Shown here: positions 1-4,938 of the stretch, in pieces
Position numbering within the stretch: position 1 is the stretch's first letter
Layout: every line of letters begins with the position of its first letter
Source: Mycobacterium sp.
GTDB lineage: Bacteria; Actinomycetota; Actinomycetes; Mycobacteriales; Mycobacteriaceae
Length of the DNA: 5,043 nucleotides
Direction: 5' to 3'
Assembly: GCA_029256565.1 (NCBI GenBank)
Contig: JAQSXQ010000210.1
Location: forward strand, 1 to 5,043
Program-made: the position numbers and the translations under genes
Notes under the pieces: generated by a model
Seen by the model: only the letters and a program-made list of their open reading frames with translations
Told to the model about the DNA's origin: nothing
Database searches by the model: none

Positions 1-423
1 CACGTCGCCGACCCGTCTCGCATCGACGAGCGCGGTCGTCGCCCGCTGTGGACGTACTCGCACGTCCCCGCGAATTCGACGGCCGACCTCACCGAGACCG
101 TCACGGCCATGTTCGAGCGTGCCGCGCCGGGGTTCCGCGACCTCGTCGTCGCCTCGAGGTGCGTACCTGCCGCGCAGATGTCCCGTCACAACGCCAACTA
201 CGTCGGCGGCGACATCATCGTCGGCGGCGCCACGCTCTTCGCGGCGATGATCGGCCCGACCCTGCGGCTGGACCCGTGGACGACGCCGATTCCACGGGCC
301 TATCTGTGTTCGTCGGCCACCCCACCGGGCACGGGCGTCCACGGCATGGCCGGCTTCTACGCCGCGCGCTCGGTCCTGCGCCGCGAGTTCGGCATCACCG
401 AGATGCCCGCGCTCGCGCCGTAG
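1..423 (+). CDS. FAD-dependent oxidoreductase, phytoene-dehydrogenase-like superfamily (C-terminal part, 5' end outside window)
   Basis: The reading frame is open from base 1 and ends at TAG 421-423, giving 140 visible residues; the start lies upstream of the window. The tail has the form of the COG1233 / PYROXD2-like branch of the CrtI amine-oxidase superfamily. A Gly-rich stretch (YVGGDIIVGGATLF, about residues 65-78) is followed by P-x-A-YLCSSATPPGTGVHGMAG (about residues 98-117). There the C-terminal Gly-rich loop closes over the FAD, and AARSVL then starts the last helix. By family it is a flavoprotein redox enzyme. The N-terminal GxGxxG dinucleotide-binding fold would lie off-window, and the substrate is unknown. 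It belongs to the same superfamily as the crtI gene downstream but has a different C-terminal signature, so it is a distant paralogue and not a duplicate. A 252-nt gap with promoter-like sequence separates it from crtI, so it is probably a separate transcription unit. The family call is fairly secure; a carotenoid role is not shown. Confidence 0.8.
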   Translation, partial: HVADPSRIDERGRRPLWTYSHVPANSTADLTETVTAMFERAAPGFRDLVVASRCVPAAQMSRHNANYVGGDIIVGGATLFAAMIGPTLRLDPWTTPIPRAYLCSSATPPGTGVHGMAGFYAARSVLRREFGITEMPALAP

Positions 424-528
424 CAGTTCTTTCCATTCGCTGAATTCCCCTGGCCGATCGTTTCCCGAACGTCCCTGGTCGTGATTGGCTGGAGACATCA
501 TGGCCGGGGTGTCGCGGGGAGCTGATGA

Positions 529-541
529 CGTAATCGTTACG
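529..541. promoter_or_regulatory. Interrupted palindrome CGTAA-TCG-TTACG, possible operator
   Basis: The sequence shows two perfect 5-bp inverted arms, CGTAA and TTACG, around a 3-nt centre. It is an AT-rich island inside GC-rich DNA. It lies just upstream of the candidate -35 element at 556-559. If the promoter at 556-580 is real, its centre is about 50 nt upstream of the start of transcription, a usual place for an activator site. Light- or B12-dependent MerR-family proteins (LitR/CarH) control carotenoid genes in other actinobacteria, but the site cannot be assigned to any regulator from sequence. A 10-bp match can occur by chance. Confidence 0.3.
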
Positions 542-555
542 GGTCACTACTCGCC

Positions 556-580
556 GATTCGCTGCCGACCGAGCGGGTAT
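556..580 (+). promoter_or_regulatory. Candidate SigF-type promoter for crtI
   Basis: GGGTAT at 575-580 equals the -10 element favoured by mycobacterial SigF/SigB-class sigma factors. GATT at 556-559 lies 15 nt upstream and differs in one base from the GTTT -35 core, and the published SigF consensus has a spacer of about 15-17 nt. Transcription would start near 587, leaving a leader of roughly 89 nt before crtI. SigF is known to control carotenoid pigment production in Mycobacterium smegmatis, so the context fits. No SigA-like TTGACA/TATAAT pair was seen in the region. The call rests on one good and one imperfect element. Confidence 0.4.
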
Positions 581-613
581 CCCGGCGCGAAACGGCGGGC
601 GACGAGAAACGAG

Positions 614-676
614 ATGCGCTTGAGTACGGGCCACCATCGGCAGACAGTCCCCTCGACGACGCTGCGGACGTCCTGA
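614..676 (+). CDS. Possible 20-codon leader ORF overlapping the crtI start
   Basis: An ATG at 614 opens 20 codons that end in TGA 674-676, whose last A is the first base of the crtI ATG, giving a TGATG junction. It lies wholly inside the transcript predicted from the SigF-like promoter. Upstream is GAGAAACGAG, a weak purine-rich stretch. The peptide is Thr/Ser/Arg-rich and has no recognisable domain. The reason to list it is that crtI itself has no visible Shine-Dalgarno sequence, so a coupled upstream ORF could deliver ribosomes to it. It could equally be a chance ORF. Confidence 0.2.
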   Translation: MRLSTGHHRQTVPSTTLRTS

Positions 677-2196
677 TGCGCACGGTGGGTGGGGGCAGCG
701 GACGCGTCGTGGTCGTGGGTGCGGGCCTTGCGGGATTGTCCGCCGCGCTGCACCTGGCCGGCCGCGGTCGCGCCGTATCGGTCGTGGAACGCGGGAGCCA
801 TCCCGGCGGGCGCGTTGGCCGGGCGGACATCGGCGGGTACCTGCTCGACACCGGGCCCACGGTGCTGACGATGCCCGAGATCATCGACGAGACGTTCGCC
901 GCGGTCGGCGAGTCCATGGCGTCGCGTTTGACGCTGCACCGCGTCGACCCTGCGTACCGGGCTTCGTTCGCCGACGGGTCGACGTTGAACGTGTACGCCG
1001 ACGCCGATCTCATGGCCGCGGAGATCACCCGCTTCTCCGGTCCCGACGAGGCCCGCGGCTATCTCCGGCTGCGCGAGTGGTTGACGCGGCTCTACCGCAC
1101 CGAGTTCGACGGCTTCATCTCCTCGAACTTCGATTCGCCGCTGAACCTGGTCACGCCGCAGCTGGCGCGTCTGCTCGCGATGGGCGCGTTCCGCAACTGG
1201 GACACCATGGTGCGCAAGTTCATCAGCGACGAACGGCTGGTGCGGGTCTTCACCTTCCAGGCGCTCTATGCAGGCGTACCGCCGCAGCGGGCGCTGGCCG
1301 TCTATGCGGTGATCGCCTACATGGACACCGTCTCGGGGGTCTACTTCCCCGAGGGCGGCATGCGGGCGCTGCCCGACGCAATGGCAGCCGCAGCCGTCGA
1401 CGCAGGCGTCGAATTTCATTACGACGCAACGGTGTCGGAGTTGGAACGCAGCGGAGACCGCGTCACCGCCGTGCGCACCGCCGACGGCCGCCGGGTCGAG
1501 GCGGGCACCGTGGTGCTCACCACCGAGCTGCCCGACACCTACCGGCTCCTCGGCCGGACTCCCCGCAGGCTCCTCAAAGTGCGTCCTGCGCCGTCCGCCG
1601 TCGTGGCGCACGTCGGCTGCCGCGCCGTCGAGGGCGCGGCAATGGAATCCGCGGGGCACCACACCATCGTGTTCGGTGACGCCTGGAAGCAGACCTTCAC
1701 CGACATCATCGACGACGGCCGCGTGATGGGTGATCCGTCGCTGCTGGTCACCCGCCCCACGGCAAGCGAGCCCGGGCTTGCACCGGCCGGCCGCGACCTG
1801 CTCTACGTGCTCGCCCCGGCGCCGAACACCGAGGTCGGAACGATGGATTGGGACCGCACCGGCTCCGAGTACGTCGACCGCATGCTCGACGTCGTCACCC
1901 GCCGGCTGCCCGGTGTGGGGCTGGACGCCGAACTCCTGCACACCATCACGCCCGCGGACTGGGCCAGGCAGGGCATGGCGGCGGGAACGCCATTCGCGCT
2001 GGCGCACACCTTCGCCCAGACCGGCCCGTTCCGCCCGGCCAACGTCGTACGGGGCATCGACAACGTGGTGCTGGCCGGGTCGTCGACCGTTCCCGGTGTC
2101 GGCGTGCCGACGGCCATCATCTCCGGGCGCCTTGCGGCCGACCGGGTCACCGGTGTCGCGGCAGAGGGTAGGCAGATTCGGACGGTGACGTCGTGA
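676..2196 (+). CDS. crtI: Phytoene desaturase (CrtI family)
   Basis: This 506-residue protein has the usual CrtI length. By family it is an FAD-dependent, membrane-associated enzyme that introduces successive double bonds into phytoene, normally up to lycopene. The N-terminus has the Rossmann dinucleotide-binding motif G15-A-G17-L-A-G20, with E38 ending the second strand to bind the FAD ribose. The conserved PGGR (43-46) and DTGPTVLTMP (58-67) blocks follow. A middle segment at about residues 190-236 contains FQALYAGVPP and a YFPEGGMRALP block typical of CrtI. The C-terminal FAD-binding signature starts at N463 (NVVLAGSSTVPGVG) and closely follows the bacterial phytoene dehydrogenase pattern, with Ser and Val at two positions usually filled by other residues. 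ATG 676 gives the expected short tail before the Rossmann strand; no ATG/GTG/TTG lies further upstream in frame before the stops at 523-528. No clear Shine-Dalgarno is visible. The stop overlaps the crtB start by 4 nt. The number of desaturation steps cannot be read from sequence. Confidence 0.95.
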   Translation: MRTVGGGSGRVVVVGAGLAGLSAALHLAGRGRAVSVVERGSHPGGRVGRADIGGYLLDTGPTVLTMPEIIDETFAAVGESMASRLTLHRVDPAYRASFADGSTLNVYADADLMAAEITRFSGPDEARGYLRLREWLTRLYRTEFDGFISSNFDSPLNLVTPQLARLLAMGAFRNWDTMVRKFISDERLVRVFTFQALYAGVPPQRALAVYAVIAYMDTVSGVYFPEGGMRALPDAMAAAAVDAGVEFHYDATVSELERSGDRVTAVRTADGRRVEAGTVVLTTELPDTYRLLGRTPRRLLKVRPAPSAVVAHVGCRAVEGAAMESAGHHTIVFGDAWKQTFTDIIDDGRVMGDPSLLVTRPTASEPGLAPAGRDLLYVLAPAPNTEVGTMDWDRTGSEYVDRMLDVVTRRLPGVGLDAELLHTITPADWARQGMAAGTPFALAHTFAQTGPFRPANVVRGIDNVVLAGSSTVPGVGVPTAIISGRLAADRVTGVAAEGRQIRTVTS

Positions 2197-3137
2197 TCAG
2201 TTCGGAATTGGACGCCGCGGGGGTGCGCGATCCCGAACTACGCGACGCCTATGCCAGGTGCCGTGCGATCAACGCCCAGTACGGCCGCACGTTCTTCCTC
2301 GCGACCAGGCTGCTCGCACCCGAGCAGCGCCCGGCGGTGCATGCGCTCTACGGCTTCGCCCGGCATGCCGACGACATCCTCGACGACTTCAGCACGGCCA
2401 GTGTCGACGAGCGCGCGAACCGATTGCAGGGGTTGGCCACCGACCTGTTCAAGCGGCTCGTCGACAACGTGGACTCCGGCGACGATCCCACGCTGACGGC
2501 GGTCACCCACACGGCGCGCAAGTACGGCCTCGACTGGCAACTGTTCGACGACTTCCTCGAGTCGATGCGCATGGACCTCACGATCACCGACTATCCGGAC
2601 CGGGCGGCGCTGGGCCGCTACATGTACGGGTCGGCCGAGGTGATCGGGCTGCAGATGCTCCCGGTCCTCGGCACCGTCGGCACCCGCGAGGAGGCGGCCC
2701 CCTACGCCGCCGCGTTGGGCACGGCATTCCAGCTCACCAACTTCCTGCGCGACGTCGACGAGGACCTCGTGCGCGGCCGCGTGTACCTGCCTGCCGACGA
2801 ACTCGCCGTGCACGGCGTCGACCGCGAAGTGCTGACGTGGTGCCACGACAACAAGCGCACCGACCAACGGGTCCGCCGCGCACTGGCCGAGCAGCACGAG
2901 GCCGCGCGCCGGGTGTACGACTACGCCGAGGGCGGCATCGCCATGCTCGCGCCGCGGTCCCGGCCGTGCGTCAGCGCCGCGCTCACGCTGTACTCCGAGA
3001 TCCTCGATCGCATCGAGGAGATCGACTTCGCGGTGTTCAACCAGCGAGCCACCGTCGGCAAGCGGCGCCGCCTCGCCGTGGCCGCGACGGGGCTGACCCG
3101 AGCCTGGCGCGCCCGGCGCGCCGGACGGGGGTCGTGA
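2193..3137 (+). CDS. crtB: Phytoene synthase (CrtB, squalene/phytoene synthase family)
   Basis: This 314-residue protein is of typical length. It condenses two geranylgeranyl diphosphates head to head, via prephytoene diphosphate, to 15-cis-phytoene, the substrate of CrtI. Both Mg-diphosphate-binding Asp motifs are present: D60-D-I-L-D64 within HADDILDDF, and D187-V-D-E-D191 within LRDVDEDLVRGRVYLP. The second region fits the family signature completely, from LG (175-176) through Q180, N183 and RD (186-187) to R196-V-Y-L-P200. The YMYGSAEVIGLQ block (143-154) corresponds to the first family signature, with Glu at one position of the general pattern. The GTG start at 2193 overlaps the crtI stop as GTGA, indicating translational coupling; a GAGGG at 2164-2168 is too far upstream to be an ordinary Shine-Dalgarno. 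No crtE lies next to it, so GGPP must come from a gene elsewhere. Confidence 0.96.
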   Translation: MISSELDAAGVRDPELRDAYARCRAINAQYGRTFFLATRLLAPEQRPAVHALYGFARHADDILDDFSTASVDERANRLQGLATDLFKRLVDNVDSGDDPTLTAVTHTARKYGLDWQLFDDFLESMRMDLTITDYPDRAALGRYMYGSAEVIGLQMLPVLGTVGTREEAAPYAAALGTAFQLTNFLRDVDEDLVRGRVYLPADELAVHGVDREVLTWCHDNKRTDQRVRRALAEQHEAARRVYDYAEGGIAMLAPRSRPCVSAALTLYSEILDRIEEIDFAVFNQRATVGKRRRLAVAATGLTRAWRARRAGRGS

Positions 3138-3191
3138 CGGTGCACCACACTGTGGCAGCGTGAAGGGGCGCGGCAACCCAAGGAGGACACC
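3138..3191 (+). promoter_or_regulatory. Short gap after crtB with palindrome and strong ribosome binding site
   Basis: This is the only real gap inside the crtI-to-Rieske run. It has a perfect palindrome, CCACA-C-TGTGG, at 3145-3155; its one-base centre is too small for an RNA hairpin loop, so it would act, if at all, as a protein site. AAGGAGGA at 3180-3187 is a near-perfect Shine-Dalgarno, 4 nt before the ATG at 3192. The contrast with the weak initiation signals of crtI and crtB suggests that the methyltransferase is translated independently. No recognisable -10/-35 pair or terminator is seen. Confidence 0.6.
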
Positions 3192-3896
3192 ATGAACGTT
3201 CGTCGTGACGTACCGGTCGCATTCGATCCCGGAGCGAAGTCGTACGACGCCCTGGTCGGAGCGAATCCCGGCTACAACGAACACCTTCGGCTCTCGGCGG
3301 AACGCATGGCGCTGCCCGACGGTGGGCGCGGGCTCCGCCTGCTCGACGCGGGCTGCGGCACCGGCCTGTCCACGGCCGCACTGCTGTCGGTGGCCCCGCA
3401 CGCCGAGATCGTCGCCGTCGACGGGTCGGCGGGCATGCTGGAACAGGCCCGCGCCAAGGAGTGGCCGTCGACCGTGCGCTTCGTGCACTCCTACGTGGAG
3501 CAGCTGGCCGACGTGGGCATCGAGGGTCCGTTCGACGGCATCCTCGCCGCATACCTGATCCGCAACCTCGACGATCCGGACGCCACCCTCGCCGAGTTCC
3601 GCGGGCTGCTGCGGCCCGGTGCTCCCCTGGCGATACACGAGTACTCCGTCCGCGACTCGCCGAGGGCGAAGATCACGTGGAACGCAGTCAGCACCGCGAT
3701 CATCATCCCGTTCGGCAAGCTGCGCACCGGTGACGCGAGCCTCTACCGCTACCTGCGTGACAGCGTGAACCGCTTCGACGGTGCGACCGCTTTCCGGGAT
3801 CGATTGCAGCGCAACGGATTCATCAACGTCCGGAGCGAGACGATGCCCGGCTGGCAGAGCGGAGTCGTGCACACCTTCCTCGCGGACGCGCCGTGA
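3192..3896 (+). CDS. Class I SAM-dependent methyltransferase, UbiE/MenG-like, carotenoid-cluster associated
   Basis: This 234-residue protein has the seven-strand SAM-binding fold. Motif I is LLDAGCGTG (50-58, D52-x-G54-x-G56-x-G58). The acidic end of strand 2 is D77 in VAVDGS, and F114-D115 begins the strand 4 region. R124-N125-L with the downstream L-x-E-F-R-x-L-L-R-P-G block (133-143) recalls the RN-D-x(n)-E-x-R-V-L-K-P-G arrangement of UbiE/COQ5 C-methyltransferases. So does LYRYLRDSVNRF (184-195), which matches the Y-x-YL-x-x-S-x-x-x-F element. There is no signal peptide or membrane segment, so it is cytosolic or peripherally bound. The ATG is fixed by the strong Shine-Dalgarno just upstream. 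The stop overlaps the Rieske gene by 4 nt, so the two products are probably made together. Its place behind crtI-crtB suggests methylation of a carotenoid or an oxidised derivative. A quinone-type substrate cannot be excluded. Methyltransferases of unknown role, such as CrtT, occur in Streptomyces carotenoid clusters; I cannot say whether this is an orthologue. Confidence 0.85.
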   Translation: MNVRRDVPVAFDPGAKSYDALVGANPGYNEHLRLSAERMALPDGGRGLRLLDAGCGTGLSTAALLSVAPHAEIVAVDGSAGMLEQARAKEWPSTVRFVHSYVEQLADVGIEGPFDGILAAYLIRNLDDPDATLAEFRGLLRPGAPLAIHEYSVRDSPRAKITWNAVSTAIIIPFGKLRTGDASLYRYLRDSVNRFDGATAFRDRLQRNGFINVRSETMPGWQSGVVHTFLADAP

Positions 3897-4927
3897 CCGC
3901 GTTGCGCACCCTGGCCACCCGGGTGGCCAAGGCGTCGCCGTTCCAGGTGTTGCCGCCGCTGCGCTGGGCTGCCCAGGAACCGACCTATCGCGACGCCTCC
4001 CCCGCGCTGATCCAGTCCGCGCTGCGCCGCTCGCAGAGCCGGCCCAGCGGCAACTGGTACGTCTTCGCCGCGAGCACGGACGTCGGCCGACAGCCGTTCG
4101 CCGCCAACGTCGCTGGGGAGGAACTGGTGGCCTGGCGCGACGACGCCGGTGATCTGCACGTCGGTCCGGCCGAGTGCCCCCACCTCGGGGCCGACCTGTC
4201 CACCGGCCGGGTCGAATGCGGCACGCTCATCTGCCCCTGGCACGGGTTGCGGCTCTCCGGCCGCCGCGAGGCCGGATGGAAGCCCTACCCGGCGCACGAC
4301 GACGGGGTGCTCGCATGGGTTCGCCTCGACCACATCGGCGGGGAAGAGCCCACCGACGAGCCCATCATCACCCACCGCCCGCCGCAGCCGAGCATCGCCG
4401 CCGTCGCCCGACTCGTCGGCACGTGCGAGCCCGCCGACGTCATCGCCAACCGCCTCGACCCCTGGCACGGATCCTGGTTCCACCCCTACTCGTTCACCCA
4501 GCTCGAAGTATTGAGTTCGCCGCCGATCGCCGACGAACTGCCCGTCGAGCAGGACGCGCTCGCGGTGGCCGTCACGTTCCGCATCGGTCGGCTCGGCGTC
4601 CCCGTGATCGCCGAGTTCATCAGCCCCGAACCCAGAACCATCCTGATGAAGATCGTCGACGGTGAGGGCAGCGGCAGCGTCGTCGAGACCCACGCCACGC
4701 CGCTGGCCCCCGGGCCCGACGGGCTGCCGCGTACCGCGGTCATCGAGGCCGTCGTCGCGTATTCGGATCGCTCCGGATTCGCCAGGGCGCTGGGCGTCGC
4801 GCCGATGATCACGCCACTCATGCGGTACTCGGCAGCACGGTTGTGGCGCGATGATTTGGTGTACGCCGAGAGGGTATTCGCGTTGCGACGTCGCCGTCAC
4901 GAGAGGCGTGACGCGACCGCCGAGTAG
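3893..4927 (+). CDS. Rieske [2Fe-2S] protein with oxygenase-like C-terminal domain (DUF5914-type), probable carotenoid-tailoring oxygenase
   Basis: This is a 344-residue protein. A roughly 50-residue N-terminal extension precedes a Rieske domain that begins at NWYVFAAS (54-61). Cluster ligands are C95-P-H97 and C114-P-W-H117, with 16 residues between the two pairs. The rest, about 146-344, I take to be the family named DUF5914, recalled and not searched. Within it, ANRLDPWHGSWFHPYSF (185-201) gives N186-x2-D189-x2-H192-x4-H197, the layout of the mononuclear Fe(II) site and bridging Asp in Rieske non-heme iron oxygenases. RDDLVYAERV (319-328) supplies D320/D321 as a possible third ligand, as in the conserved C-terminal ED-x(n)-E segment of single-component oxygenase subunits. 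It would then be a terminal oxygenase taking electrons from a ferredoxin or reductase not encoded here. No signal peptide is seen. The C-terminus is strongly basic (332-339), which may aid membrane or nucleic-acid contact. The GTG start overlaps the methyltransferase stop. The Rieske call is firm; the oxygenase role and substrate are inferred. Confidence 0.85.
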   Translation: MTALRTLATRVAKASPFQVLPPLRWAAQEPTYRDASPALIQSALRRSQSRPSGNWYVFAASTDVGRQPFAANVAGEELVAWRDDAGDLHVGPAECPHLGADLSTGRVECGTLICPWHGLRLSGRREAGWKPYPAHDDGVLAWVRLDHIGGEEPTDEPIITHRPPQPSIAAVARLVGTCEPADVIANRLDPWHGSWFHPYSFTQLEVLSSPPIADELPVEQDALAVAVTFRIGRLGVPVIAEFISPEPRTILMKIVDGEGSGSVVETHATPLAPGPDGLPRTAVIEAVVAYSDRSGFARALGVAPMITPLMRYSAARLWRDDLVYAERVFALRRRRHERRDATAE

Positions 4928-4932
4928 GGAGG
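4927..4932 (+). promoter_or_regulatory. Shine-Dalgarno GGGAGG overlapping the Rieske stop codon
   Basis: The last G of the TAG stop (4925-4927) begins GGGAGG, placed 6 nt before the ATG at 4939. It fixes the start of the next gene and shows that a ribosome finishing the Rieske gene would end on the next initiation site, so the downstream gene is probably co-transcribed at least in part. Confidence 0.75.
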
Positions 4933-4938
4933 CGCGAC

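Larger units (their letters stand above)
424..675. other. Intergenic region upstream of the carotenoid genes
   Basis: This is the longest non-coding stretch in the window. It is visibly less G/C-rich in its first half (for example 426-450) than the genes on either side. I see no convincing rho-independent terminator after the upstream gene: there is no stable stem followed by a T run. The stretch holds an interrupted palindrome, a SigF-like promoter candidate and a possible short leader ORF, each listed separately. No tRNA or other recognisable RNA gene is seen. ORFs on the minus strand here have no recognisable protein features. Confidence 0.6.

Noticed and set aside
424..480. Possible terminator after the upstream oxidoreductase
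   Set aside because: No stem with a following T run could be found; short T runs such as at 428-432 and 461-463 are not preceded by a hairpin.
395..637. Minus-strand 80-codon frame across the intergenic region, considered as a divergent regulator
   Set aside because: It has no helix-turn-helix pattern, an Arg/Ser-rich composition and no usual ribosome binding site; it also overlaps the end of the upstream gene and the promoter candidate.
666..673. Perfect 8-bp palindrome GGACGTCC just before the crtI start
   Set aside because: Short GC-rich palindromes of this kind are expected often by chance here, and there is no loop for a hairpin.
547..2007. Long minus-strand open frame (486 codons) opposite crtI
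   Set aside because: Its length is explained by G/C-rich third positions of crtI, which remove stops on the other strand. The product is Arg/His/Gly/Val-rich with no recognisable domain, while the plus strand encodes a clear CrtI.
2258..3163. Plus-strand open frame of 301 codons in another frame within crtB
   Set aside because: The product is Arg/Pro/Ala-rich with no family features and lies inside crtB, whose motifs are intact.
2238..3872. Long minus-strand open frame (544 codons) spanning crtB and the methyltransferase
   Set aside because: It runs opposite two well-supported genes and across the gap between them, has low-complexity composition and no domain; it is a GC shadow.
3749..4900. 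Minus-strand open frame (383 codons) opposite the Rieske gene
   Set aside because: Same type of shadow; the plus strand has the Rieske and iron-site motifs with sensible spacing.
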